DNA from: an uncultured Clostridia bacterium | GTDB taxonomy: Bacteria; Bacillota; Clostridia; TANB77; CAG-508 | NCBI GenBank assembly: GCA_947631385.1 | Contig: CANRLE010000002.1 | Coordinates: 1 to 58,466 of the forward strand | DNA: 58,466 nt | Direction: 5' to 3' | Part shown: piece by piece, positions 45,701 to 53,806 of the stretch | Numbering within the stretch: the stretch's first letter is position 1 | Layout of the letters: each line of letters opens with the position of its first letter | The notes under the pieces: generated by a model | The model's database searches: none | What the model was told of the DNA's origin: nothing | Seen by the model: only the letters and a program-made list of their open reading frames with translations | Translations under genes and position numbers: made by a program

Positions 45701-47442
45701 CGGTTATGTATATAATAGCACAAAAATTAGTATGGAAATCAAATGAAGATGGCTATATTGTAGGGTCAAGAGGCTCTGTAGGTTCTTCATTTGCAGCTAA
45801 TATGACAGGAATTACAGAAGTAAATTCTTTACCGCCACATTATAGATGTCCTAATTGTAAATACTCTGATTTTACGGATTATGGCTATAAAAATGGATTT
45901 GATTTACCAGACAAAACATGTCCAAAATGCGGACAACCATTATCTAAAGATGGAATGGATATACCATTTGAAACATTTTTAGGATTCAATGGAGATAAAG
46001 AGCCAGATATTGATTTGAACTTCTCAGGAGAATATCAAGCAAAAGCACATAAATATACAGAAGTTATTTTTGGAAAAGGTACTACATTTAAAGCTGGCAC
46101 AATTGGTACTGTGGCAGATAAGACGGCTTATGGATATGTAAAAAAATATTTTGAAGAAAGGCATATTCCAATTAATAGAGCTGAAACACAAAGGTTAGCA
46201 GCAGGATGTACAGGAATAAAAAGAACAACAGGTCAGCATCCGGGAGGAATAATAGTTGTACCAAAAGGAAGAGAAATTTATGAATTTTGTCCTGTACAAC
46301 ATCCAGCAGATGACCCAAACTCTGATATTGTAACTACACATTTTGATTATCATTCAATTGACCAAAATTTATTAAAACTTGATATTTTAGGGCATGATGA
46401 TCCAACTATGATAAGGATGTTACAAGATATAACAGGAAAAGATCCAACAAAAGTACCTTTAGACGATAAGGAAACAATGTCTATTTTTAGTTCTACTAAA
46501 GCACTAGGTGTAACACCAGAGCAAATACATTCAGAAGTAGGAAGTTTTGGTGTACCAGAATTTGGAACTAAGTTTGTAAGAGGAATGTTAGTAGATACAA
46601 GACCAACTACATTTGATGAGTTAATTAGGATTTCAGGACTATCCCACGGTACTGATGTATGGTTAGGAAATGCACAGAGCTTGATAGAATCAGGAACAGT
46701 AACATTACAAGATGCTATTTGTTGTCGTGATGATATTATGATTTATTTAATAAAACAAGGACTACCATCAAATTCAGCTTTTAAGATTATGGAACAAGTT
46801 CGTAAAGGAAAAGCTTTGAAAGACCCAGAAAAGTGGGCAGAGTATACAGCTTTGATGAAAGAACACAATGTGCCAGATTGGTATATTAAATCTTGCGAAA
46901 AAATAAAATACATGTTCCCCAAAGCCCATGCAGCAGCGTATGTGACAAATGCTTTTCGTATTGCATGGTTTAAAGTTCATGAACCACTTGCTTATTATGC
47001 AGCATATTTTTCAATCAGAGCAGATGAATTTGATAGTGAATATATGATTTATGGAAAAGAAAAAGTAAAAAATAAAATGAAGGAAATTGATTTAGAAGGA
47101 AATTCCGCAACTGTAAAAGATAAAAATATGTATGCAATATTAGAATTAGTATTAGAAATGTATGAGAGAGGATACAACTTTTTGCCAATTGATTTATATA
47201 AATCTCATGCGACAAAATTTTTAGTAGAAGAAGATGGAATTAGGCCACCATTAAACAGTATACCGGGATTAGGAACTGTTGCGGCTCAAGGAATTGCTAC
47301 TGCAAGGGAAGATGGAAAATTCATGTCAATTGACGATTTAAAAATACGTTCTAAAGTAGGTGTATCAGTAACAGATTTACTAAAAAAATTTGGTTGCCTA
47401 GACGGTATGAGCCAAAGCAACCAAATGAGCTTATTTGCTTAA
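42706..47442 (+). CDS. polC: DNA polymerase III alpha subunit, PolC type
   Basis: The replicative polymerase of Gram-positive bacteria, 1578 residues against a usual 1430-1460. Order of domains: N-terminal region; two successive OB-fold units (about 230-330 and 359-455); PHP part with VELHMHTQMSQMDAM (about 468) and TDHGVVQAFPEAH; inserted DEDD 3'-5' exonuclease with CVLDLETTGFS (about 557) and HNAPFDIGFLKQN; polymerase core with GSRGSVGSSFAANMTG; a four-Cys zinc site (CPNC ... CPKCGQ, about 1048-1080); and EPDIDLNFSGEYQ with catalytic Asp residues. The extra length comes from the duplicated OB unit. The start follows AAGGAG and overlaps the yhcG-like gene. Confidence 0.97.
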   Translation: MKAKKVEEIFSDYKTNSNIKYAEVRSLNIIKKTNTLQVILYLDEYIEIKEIWYFENFLKQRFQFEHIDVKIEYHEKVEKKPIPEEWKSIIAYMSHKYPLTKPMLLLKSDVTVEGNTIKIQMHIKGADFLKAKRTDKELQKTIYNLFGEEYAIDITEKLSIEEIDDIREKIQKEQEQIIANIEESKQAVETSEEVPEYNDVDYAPPTDMDIDGSIYPMEEQEYIIGKPSKAKDKYIKIKDITANDGRVTLEGRIVTSEVRETKSGKGMIIFELYDGTGTITCKSFAKDYEEGKEIAEKIKKVQAIKTIGKAGLDAYAGDITIMSNSVIATNSEVPELPAEEEQADTPQILGATTNITDPLVKVGDLGVDDGKIALQGEVIYTEEKTLKSGKTLFSFDLYDGTSTITCKAFLNKETAKKTMNRIQNAKGIKLAGTVQMDSFSNELTVMANTIIETDGLKKETRQDNSEVKRVELHMHTQMSQMDAMTSAKDLIKRAMKWGMKSIAITDHGVVQAFPEAHKMLGYDNPDMKILYGVEAYLAPDKNPIVTNTKGQDIDTTYCVLDLETTGFSAVSERITEVGIMKIKNGEVIDEFSCFVNPEKHIPQRVTEVTNITDDMVKDAETIEKVFPKILEFVKDSVLVAHNAPFDIGFLKQNAKNLGYEFDYTYLDTLSLAKDLFPDYKKYKLGKIAENLGIKVEVAHRALDDVDTTVKVFNVMLKMLKERGAKKLDDIDQVSMTEEAKKEEYKKLKTYHAIILAKNYIGLRNLYRLVSLSHLDYFYRKPRILKSLYKKYSEGLILGSACEAGELYQAIELGKTDEEIEDIANDYDYLEIQPIGNNQFLIRNGIVKDEEALRDINRQIVALGEKLNKPVVATGDVHFMDPQDEIYRRILEAGQGYEDADNQAPLYLRTTEEMLEEFSYLGKEKAYEVVVTNTNLIADMCDQISPISPEKCPPHIPGCEQTIKDIAYKKAHELYGDPLPDIVQERLDKELDSIIRNGFSVMYIIAQKLVWKSNEDGYIVGSRGSVGSSFAANMTGITEVNSLPPHYRCPNCKYSDFTDYGYKNGFDLPDKTCPKCGQPLSKDGMDIPFETFLGFNGDKEPDIDLNFSGEYQAKAHKYTEVIFGKGTTFKAGTIGTVADKTAYGYVKKYFEERHIPINRAETQRLAAGCTGIKRTTGQHPGGIIVVPKGREIYEFCPVQHPADDPNSDIVTTHFDYHSIDQNLLKLDILGHDDPTMIRMLQDITGKDPTKVPLDDKETMSIFSSTKALGVTPEQIHSEVGSFGVPEFGTKFVRGMLVDTRPTTFDELIRISGLSHGTDVWLGNAQSLIESGTVTLQDAICCRDDIMIYLIKQGLPSNSAFKIMEQVRKGKALKDPEKWAEYTALMKEHNVPDWYIKSCEKIKYMFPKAHAAAYVTNAFRIAWFKVHEPLAYYAAYFSIRADEFDSEYMIYGKEKVKNKMKEIDLEGNSATVKDKNMYAILELVLEMYERGYNFLPIDLYKSHATKFLVEEDGIRPPLNSIPGLGTVAAQGIATAREDGKFMSIDDLKIRSKVGVSVTDLLKKFGCLDGMSQSNQMSLFA

Positions 47443-47448
47443 TTTTAA

Positions 47449-48249
47449 TTATTTATATCGATAGAACACGAAATGAGTATTTTGTGTTCTATTAATATTG
47501 TAATCATAAATTGATTTTCCTTCAATTTCTAAAGGTATATCTAAAAAGATTGTACTTTTAAATTCTTCATCTAAATTATTTGTAATATAAATATCAAATG
47601 ACAAACTGCAAGAAATGGAACTTAATGGAACATTGCATCTTTTTAAAAGTGAACCATCATAAGTAATTGGAGTAGATGTATCTGTTATTGTGTAATCAGT
47701 TTTTATATTTTGATTTATGTAGCTAAGTGTAATAGGATTTGCTAAATTGTTATATAAAGTAGGTGTATTTAAGTCAGCTTCATTTTCAGATGTAATTGTA
47801 AAATCAAAAGAATCAGCAATTTCATTTTGTTCTAGTAAATCACTTTTAGCAAATTGCTCTAGTCCTTTAAAATACATTTTAGGTTGTCCCATTTCTGGGG
47901 GTGAAGTAAATTTTAAATCGCGAATACTTACTTTTTTTAAAGTATTTTCAGCTGTTTTCTCCTCGGCAGATGAATGATTTATAAAAAGTGCAATATCAGT
48001 ATATTGATACAAGTTTTCTATTGTAAAATTAGTGCGAGAACTACTTTTATTTTTAGCATCACAATTACTAAAAAAAACAACTTTATTAATCTCAAAAACA
48101 GTTTTATTATTTTTATTTGCAAATGATAAAACATCTTTTTCTAGACTAGTTTTTAATACATATTTTTGAAATAGTAAATAAGCAAGTATAAATACGATGA
48201 AAAATAGTATAAAAACAATTATAGTTAAAATTATTTTTTTCTTTTTCAT
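47449..48249 (-). CDS. Membrane-anchored extracytoplasmic protein of unknown function
   Basis: The only minus-strand gene. About 266 residues with a short basic start (MKKKK), one membrane helix (about 6-28) and an outside domain of about 230 residues rich in Asn, Thr and Ser. It contains three cysteines, of which CNVPLSSISCS near residue 205 could form a disulfide. I see no recognisable domain. The start at 48249 follows AGGAGGAATTT on the minus strand; an upstream ATG at 48270 lacks such a site. It converges on polC, with only six bases between the stop codons, and no clear terminator separates them. Confidence 0.65.
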   Translation of the reverse strand: MKKKKIILTIIVFILFFIVFILAYLLFQKYVLKTSLEKDVLSFANKNNKTVFEINKVVFFSNCDAKNKSSSRTNFTIENLYQYTDIALFINHSSAEEKTAENTLKKVSIRDLKFTSPPEMGQPKMYFKGLEQFAKSDLLEQNEIADSFDFTITSENEADLNTPTLYNNLANPITLSYINQNIKTDYTITDTSTPITYDGSLLKRCNVPLSSISCSLSFDIYITNNLDEEFKSTIFLDIPLEIEGKSIYDYNINRTQNTHFVFYRYK

Positions 48250-48336
48250 AAATTCCTCCTTTGTGAACAATTATATAATATTATAAATTTATAATAAAAT
48301 CAAGATAAGTAAACATTATTTTCCATCTTATATCAA

Positions 48337-48365
48337 TTGACAAAAAAAATAAGAAAAGGTAAAAT
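48337..48365 (+). promoter_or_regulatory. Sigma-A promoter of the glucosaminidase gene
   Basis: Perfect TTGACA at 48337-48342 and TAAAAT at 48360-48365 with 17-base spacing. The start site would be about 48372, leaving a very short leader before ATG at 48382, so in-frame starts further upstream cannot be used. Confidence 0.7.
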
Positions 48366-48381
48366 TATAATAGGTGATTAT

Positions 48382-49605
48382 ATGAGAGTAAAAATACAAA
48401 TGAAAATCACGCTAAAAAAGATTATAACTTTTTTAGCCTTTATAATTAGTTTATTATATGTAGTTATTTTTTATAACTTCTATTTTGCAAGAAACGATGT
48501 ATATGCAACTGAAGAAACTACAGCTAATATCAGTGAAACAGTGATTAGTCAGGCAAAAGAAGTGGATATAGAAAATATTATAGAACAAAATGTAGAACAA
48601 GGTAAAAAAGAAGAATACAGTGTAGAAGAAACAATTTTAGAATATTTAACAATATATCGAAATAATCCTAGTTTACCAAAAGGAACAATACAAGTAGTGC
48701 AAGAAGGTAGAGAAGGAAAACAAGAGATTACAACTAAAAAAACTTATAAGAATGAAGAATTAATTTCGGAAGAACAAATATCAAGTAAAATAACAAAAGG
48801 TTCAGTTAATAAGATTGTTGAAATAGGTACATCGAATTATACAAGTAGCTACAAAGTAAAAGTAGGAGATAAAATATATGTTACTTCAGACAGATTACCA
48901 GTTAGATTTGAATCAAATGAAAATTCTCAAAAAGTAGCGACATTAACTAAACAAAATGAATTAAAAGTATTAGAAATACAAGAAGAATGGTATAAAATAT
49001 CATGTGAAGGTGTTATTGGATATGTTAAAGCAGAAGGAACTACATATATAAATAATAATGCTAAGCAAGAAATAAATGATACAACAGCAAAAAGTAAAAC
49101 ACAATTAACAGCAAATTTAGATTTTGGGATGGCATTAAATAAGCCAAGTGGACTTACATTAGAACAATTTAAGAAAATCTTATCAGACAGCAAAGATGTG
49201 AATAAAGTATTTGAAAACAATGCAGAATATTTTTATTACATAGAACAACAATATAATATAAATGGAGTTTTTGTAGCAGCAGTGGGTATTCATGAGAGTG
49301 CATGGGGAACTTCTAAAATTTCAAGGGACAAAAATAACTTATTTGGTTATGGAGCTTATGATTCTAATCCATATAATGGAGCCTATAGTTTTTCTAATTA
49401 TTCAGAAAGTATTGATTTAATAGCAAGAGTATTTGTTAAATATTATATAAATCCAAAAGGGACAAGCATTTATGGTGGTGAACAAGCAGTAGGAACATAT
49501 TATTATGGTTCAAATTTAAGTGCAATTAACACAAAGTATGCAACTGATAAAAACTGGGCAAATGGTGTTTATCAACATATGAAATATTTATACAATAAAT
49601 TGTAA
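48382..49605 (+). CDS. Secreted/membrane-bound glucosaminidase with G5 and SH3b domains
   Basis: About 407 residues. A membrane anchor or signal (about 10-33) precedes a G5 domain (about 75-150; EETILEYLTIYRNNPSLPKG, GKQEITTKKTY, VEIGT), an SH3b domain (about 160-218; LPVRFESNENSQKVATL, EWYKISCEGVIGYVKA) and a C-terminal N-acetylglucosaminidase domain of the GH73/LytG type. The catalytic region includes AAVGIHESAWGTSKISRDKN with the conserved Glu, and LFGYGAYDSNPYNGAYSF. Such enzymes cut peptidoglycan glycan strands during growth or separation. I start at 48382 because the promoter covers the earlier in-frame start at 48337. Confidence 0.9.
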   Translation: MRVKIQMKITLKKIITFLAFIISLLYVVIFYNFYFARNDVYATEETTANISETVISQAKEVDIENIIEQNVEQGKKEEYSVEETILEYLTIYRNNPSLPKGTIQVVQEGREGKQEITTKKTYKNEELISEEQISSKITKGSVNKIVEIGTSNYTSSYKVKVGDKIYVTSDRLPVRFESNENSQKVATLTKQNELKVLEIQEEWYKISCEGVIGYVKAEGTTYINNNAKQEINDTTAKSKTQLTANLDFGMALNKPSGLTLEQFKKILSDSKDVNKVFENNAEYFYYIEQQYNINGVFVAAVGIHESAWGTSKISRDKNNLFGYGAYDSNPYNGAYSFSNYSESIDLIARVFVKYYINPKGTSIYGGEQAVGTYYYGSNLSAINTKYATDKNWANGVYQHMKYLYNKL

Positions 49606-49637
49606 AAAATTCTTGATATTTTTTACAATTTATTGTA
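49591..49637. repeat. Perfect 19-base inverted repeat over the gene end and next promoter
   Basis: Arms TACAATAAATTGTAAAAAA (49591-49609) and its exact complement (49619-49637) surround a nine-base loop. The left arm encodes the last residues and stop codon of the glucosaminidase, and the right arm forms the spacer of the next promoter. It may terminate transcription of the first gene and also influence the second. Confidence 0.8.
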
Positions 49638-49641
49638 TGAT
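49613..49641 (+). promoter_or_regulatory. Putative promoter of the P-loop/AT-hook operon
   Basis: TTGATA at 49613-49618 and TATGAT at 49636-49641 with 17-base spacing. The -35 lies in the loop and the spacer in the right arm of the 19-base inverted repeat, so a protein binding the palindrome would block it. Confidence 0.55.
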
Positions 49642-49685
49642 ATAAGAGCAAGAATGAAGGAAGACTTAAGAAAGGGGCATAAAAT

Positions 49686-50093
49686 ATGAAAAAAGGGATT
49701 ATAATCATTGCTGTAATCATGCTAATAATGGTAATATGTTTTGGGGCAAATAAAATTTATGCAGCAGATAAAGCAATTGATGAAGAAACAGAAAGTAAAA
49801 TTGTAGAAATTAAAGAAAACATGGCTAGTTCATTAGAAGATTACAAAGCTAAGTATGGGTCTGACTCTTATGGAACAGTTGCATATATTTTGAATATAGT
49901 TAGAATTTATAGCATACCATTTTGTTTTTTGGGAATAGTAATTGGAGCTATATATCAATATGTAATTGGTATCAGAAAGTTAGATGTACTAGAAAAAGGA
50001 ATGGCATTAATTGTGTCATTTGTAACAATTTTAATAATATGCCAGATTTTACCACTTGCATTTGCAGTGTTTGTAAAATTTGGGAGGGGGTAA
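49686..50093 (+). CDS. Small exported membrane protein (VirB2/TrbC-like layout)
   Basis: A 135-residue protein with a signal-like N-terminus (about 1-27, ends KIYAAD), a charged helical segment and two C-terminal membrane helices (about 75-95 and 108-130) around a short basic loop (GIRKLDVLEK). The layout resembles VirB2/TrbC-type pilin precursors or small secretion-complex subunits, but no other type IV secretion genes are present, so I leave the function open. It starts after GAAAGGGG, and only three bases separate its stop from the next gene. It shares an operon with a P-loop protein and a GAF protein. Confidence 0.65.
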   Translation: MKKGIIIIAVIMLIMVICFGANKIYAADKAIDEETESKIVEIKENMASSLEDYKAKYGSDSYGTVAYILNIVRIYSIPFCFLGIVIGAIYQYVIGIRKLDVLEKGMALIVSFVTILIICQILPLAFAVFVKFGRG

Positions 50094-50096
50094 CAA

Positions 50097-52347
50097 ATGA
50101 AAGTTTTATTTGCTGTAAGTAATGAGGAAATATCAGAGGCAATTGTAAAAAAATATCAAAAGGAGTACAAGCAGATTATTTCTTACAAAAATGTATATTA
50201 CTTCAATGCAATATTAAAAGAATTACAAAAAGATAAATCTTATGATAGGATAGTAATAAGTGAAGATTTGGAAGCATTTACACATTCACAATATGATCAA
50301 ATTGACAAATTTATTTTTGACAAATTAGATAGTATAAGTGATGAAGCTTCAAACACAAGAGGAAATGATATTCCTATTATCTTAATATGTTCAGATAGAA
50401 GAACAAAATCAGAAGATATGTTAGTAAAATTATTTGGCATAGGAGTTTATGATGCTATCATAGGAAATGATAGAAGTGTAGATGAAGTATGTCGATTAAT
50501 TAATAGACCACGTGGAAAAAAAGAAGCGAAAGCCTATTATAAAATAGATACAGAGGAAGTAAAATATAAGTCAGAAAATGAAAATGATGTTAGTGAAATG
50601 GAAATTCAAAACATTGTTGCACACTATAAGAGATTAGGAAAAAATGAAGATAGATATATCGATAGCTTTAATAACATAGCTGCTCAATACAATGATACAC
50701 AATTAAGAATAATCTCAAAATTTTTACCATTAAACGTGCGAGCTGTATTAGAAGAGAAATCACCAAAATATCAACAAGTGATGTCTTTTAATAATAGTGT
50801 TTCTGACAAATTGCGTAAAAATAAAAATGAGAAAGATGAAGAAGATGGTCCAAGTCAAGTATTATTAAAATCAAAAAATAGAGATACTATAATTACAAAA
50901 CCAGTTGTAATACCATCTGCGGTAAATATGAGTGGAACAAGAAAATTAGCAAAACATAAGTCAAATATAGAACCAGAAGAAGAACCAGAAGTACAAATAA
51001 CACCAGAAAACATAGAAGAAAATACACCTATAGTAGCAGCAGAACCAGTAAAAAAAGGAAGAGGAAGACCTAGAAAGAATCCTATCCCAGCTACTACAAG
51101 TGATGTTACACAGGTAAAAAGAGGAAGAGGAAGACCAAAAAAGAATATTGTTGTAGAGCCAGAAGAACCAGAGATAGAAAATGATGGTATGCTACCAGGA
51201 ATAGATTTACAAGAAGAACCAGAAGAGAATTATTTACCCGGATGGGATGAGCCAGAACCAGAAGAAAATATGTTACCGGGAATTGACGAACAACCAGAAC
51301 AAATAGTTCAGCAACCAGAGCCTCAATATGATGAACCAGAACCAATATTCCAGCAACCAGAGCCTCAATACGATGAACCAGAACCTGAATATGTTCCTGA
51401 ACCACAGTTCCAGCAACCAGAACCTCAATATAAAACAGAAATAGCCTCAACAGATGAAATTGATTTATCAAGCTTATTAACACCAGACAAGAAAATAGTT
51501 ACATTTGTAGGAACAAGTAAAAATGGAACATCATTTATAGTAAATAATATTGCAGAATTAATGTCATCAATTGGAATTAACACAGCAATATTAGATACAA
51601 CACAAAACAGAAACTCTTATTATATTTATACTAAAAATGAGGAAGAACTAAGAGAAATTGCAACACATAGTATAGAGGGATTAGCAAAAGGAGAAGCAAA
51701 AGGAGTAAAAGTAAATCAAAATCTTACAGTATATACATCTTTACCAAATGAAAATGATTATATTTATCAAGTTGGACCAATTTTAGAAACATTAATAAAA
51801 AATTATTCTTTAATCTTGATAGACACAGACTTTGAGACACCAACTGACTACTTTAAAGAGTCACAAGAAACATATTTAGTACAAACTATGGACATTTTAA
51901 CAATACAGCCACTAACAGCATTTTTGAAAGAATTAAAGATGAAAAATATCTTAGATGAAAGAAAGCTAAGAATAGTATTAAATAAAGTGGTAAAAATAAG
52001 AGGAATTAAAGATTCAACAATTATAGGAGGAATGGCATTTTACAATGACCCATCTATGTCATTTATGACAGAATTATTTGATAGGGATAGAATTAAATAT
52101 GTAACAATACCTTTTGAGGAAGAAACTTATATTAAATATTTAGAAGGCATTATAAATTGTGAAATTTCATTGAAAGGATATTCAAAAATATTCATGCAAA
52201 CATTAAAAGAATTAGGTAATATGATATATCCTATTATAACATCAACACCTAAGAACTATCAGCCACCATTGGCAAATAATAGACGGAGGAAATGGCTTTT
52301 CTTCAAGCATGAATAACACATTAGATAAAATGAAAAGAAGTTATTAA
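50097..52347 (+). CDS. CpaE/MinD-like P-loop protein with AT-hook motifs, probable +1 shift at CGG near the end
   Basis: About 749 residues if the frame shifts at 52284, 739 if it does not. Order: an N-terminal receiver-like domain (about 1-145); a linker; two AT-hook motifs, KKGRGRPRKNP and VKRGRGRPKKN (about 320-350); a stretch of Glu/Pro-rich repeats (QQPEPQYDEPEP, 395-450); and a MinD/ParA-fold domain from about 465 with a deviant Walker A, GTSKNGTS, and LILIDTDFE. CpaE-type proteins guide pilus assembly; AT-hooks bind AT-rich DNA minor groove, unusual here. Unshifted, the protein ends NNRRRKWLFFKHE 55 bases before the next gene; shifted, it ends NNRGGNGFSSS...KRSY, 24 bases before it. 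Confidence 0.7.
52284..52287 (+). other. Putative +1 frameshift site 4 (in-frame CGG followed by A)
   Basis: Codons read AAT AGA CGG AGG AAA TGG and stop at 52314-52316. Skipping one base at CGG gives AGA GGA GGA AAT GGC and a stop at 52345-52347, eight bases before the next ribosome site. Unlike sites 1-3, both frames end naturally, so this site rests on the codon pattern and operon spacing. Confidence 0.55.
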
Positions 52348-52371
52348 AACAGAAAGAGGAGGGAAAACAAC

Positions 52372-53517
52372 GTGATTATAGCAGTTGTAGTAATTCTAGT
52401 GTTAATTGTAATGGGATTAGTTATATACAATGTAACCATTCACAAGAAAATACAGAAATTTAAAAATATGAATCAAAAAATTACTAATTTATATGTTGTA
52501 CAAGATTTTATGAACGCAATAGGAGAAACATCAAGTGTTGAAGAAAAAATAAAGAAAATCAATGATATTATGATTGAAAGATATGAAATTAAATATTCAA
52601 CAATAGTTGTATTTGATGGAGCAGAATATCAAGTAAAGGCATCAAATGTAGATCCAAAACATTGGAATGCACTAAAAGCTCTACAAAATGTAGATATGTT
52701 CAAAGACAGTATTCAATCTGCAACACCAAAATATGTAACAGTAAATAATGAAAATGAAAAACTTCCTTATCAAGAAATGGAATTTGGAAGAGCAAAATCA
52801 GCAATATTTTTCCCTCTTTATATTGACAATGTTTATATTGGTTATTGGATTATAGAAAGTGGAACACCACATGATTTTGATAATGTAGATACTACTGTAC
52901 TAGAGGTAATAAAGGAAAATATAGTATCAGTACTAAAAACTGTAGTACATCAAAAAACATTAGAATCTATTGTAAGAAAAGACTTATTTACTGGATTATA
53001 TTCAGAGGAATATTTGTATGGTGAAGGAAAGAAGACAATAGACCAATATACATTATCAACTATATGTATGTTTAAAATAATTAATCTTCAAGAAATAAAT
53101 AAAAAATATTGTAGAGAATTAGGAAACAAAGTAGTTACTGAAGTTAGCAAATATATTAAAGATAATATTGTTCCAGACTATGTATTTGTACGTTATATGG
53201 GACCTAAATTTGTTATAGCATTTTCAGGAGTAGAAGCTAATGGTGTAGCAGACTTTCTAAATGAAATAAAAGAAAAAGTAGAAGCAATGGATATAGAACT
53301 AACAGAAGAAGAAAAGAAAGAACTAGAATTAGAAGTTAAATTGCAACCAAGCAAAAAAGGAACTAAAACTACTGAAACAAAAGAAGTTGCAAAACCAAAA
53401 CTAAATTTTGTAATTTCGTCTTATTACAAAGGTACAGGCTTAGAAGAAGTTCTAAAGAAATTAGAGGAATACTTAGATTATGCAGATGCTAAAGAAAGTG
53501 ATATAACTAACATATAG
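52372..53517 (+). CDS. Membrane-anchored GAF protein with degenerate GGDEF-like domain
   Basis: A 381-residue protein: an N-terminal membrane helix (about 2-20), a GAF domain (about 35-185; DFMNAIGETSSVEEKIKKI, STIVVFDGAEYQV, FFPLYIDNVYIGYWIIESG) and a GGDEF-like region (about 200-370; KDLFTGLYSEEYLYG). The diguanylate cyclase motif is replaced by RYMGPKF, and the metal ligands are missing, so it is unlikely to make cyclic di-GMP and may be a sensor or binding partner. An acidic/basic insertion lies at about 305-330. GTG start after AGAGGAGGG. It completes the three-gene operon begun at 49686. Confidence 0.75.
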   Translation: MIIAVVVILVLIVMGLVIYNVTIHKKIQKFKNMNQKITNLYVVQDFMNAIGETSSVEEKIKKINDIMIERYEIKYSTIVVFDGAEYQVKASNVDPKHWNALKALQNVDMFKDSIQSATPKYVTVNNENEKLPYQEMEFGRAKSAIFFPLYIDNVYIGYWIIESGTPHDFDNVDTTVLEVIKENIVSVLKTVVHQKTLESIVRKDLFTGLYSEEYLYGEGKKTIDQYTLSTICMFKIINLQEINKKYCRELGNKVVTEVSKYIKDNIVPDYVFVRYMGPKFVIAFSGVEANGVADFLNEIKEKVEAMDIELTEEEKKELELEVKLQPSKKGTKTTETKEVAKPKLNFVISSYYKGTGLEEVLKKLEEYLDYADAKESDITNI

Positions 53518-53547
53518 AGTAATACATAAAAAGGAGGATTTTAAAAT

Positions 53548-53805
53548 ATGGAATTTGATAAAACAATGCATTTTGAAGTGGAACGTGAAAAGAATATAAA
53601 AAGTAAAGAAATTTTGAAAGAAGTACATGAAGCATTGGTAGAAAAAGGATATAATCCAATAAATCAAATAGTAGGTTATATTTTATCCGGAGATCCAACT
53701 TATATTACAAGTCACAAAGATGCTAGAAACAAAATAAGAACAATAGAAAGAGACGAATTACTAGAAAAAATGGTAAGAAATTATATAGGATTAGATGAAG
53801 AATAA
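53548..53805 (+). CDS. ireB: IreB family regulatory phosphoprotein
   Basis: An 85-residue protein of the IreB (formerly DUF965/YrzL) family: KTMHFEVEREKNIKSKEILKEVHEAL in the N-terminal helices and NPINQIVGYILSGDPTYITSHKDARN in the middle, ending in an acidic C-terminus. In enterococci IreB is a substrate of the Ser/Thr kinase IreK that controls intrinsic cephalosporin tolerance. The gene is typically next to ruvX, as here, where it overlaps or abuts ruvX. The Thr residues near the N-terminus (here Thr6) are the known phosphorylation region. A good AAAAGGAGG site precedes it. Confidence 0.95.
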   Translation: MEFDKTMHFEVEREKNIKSKEILKEVHEALVEKGYNPINQIVGYILSGDPTYITSHKDARNKIRTIERDELLEKMVRNYIGLDEE

Positions 53806-53806
53806 T

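Noticed and set aside
42706..47442. An intein or foreign insertion as reason for the long PolC
   Set aside because: The extra length is an internal duplication of the OB region; no splice motifs (Cys/Ser start, HN end) are seen and codon use is unchanged.
48337..48381. Earlier start of the glucosaminidase at 48337
   Set aside because: A strong promoter covers these bases, so the transcript begins after that start.
49922..50122. Plus-strand reading frame overlapping the pilin-like gene
   Set aside because: It lies in another frame of an evident gene and has no ribosome site or recognisable sequence.
5260..51300. Further CGGA sites, for example at 2172, 6602, 9313, 32132, 40453 and 45937
   Set aside because: In all of these the C is the third or second base of a codon (such as TTC GGA, TCC GGA, GAC GGA, ACG GAA), and the conserved protein continues in the normal frame, so no shift is needed.
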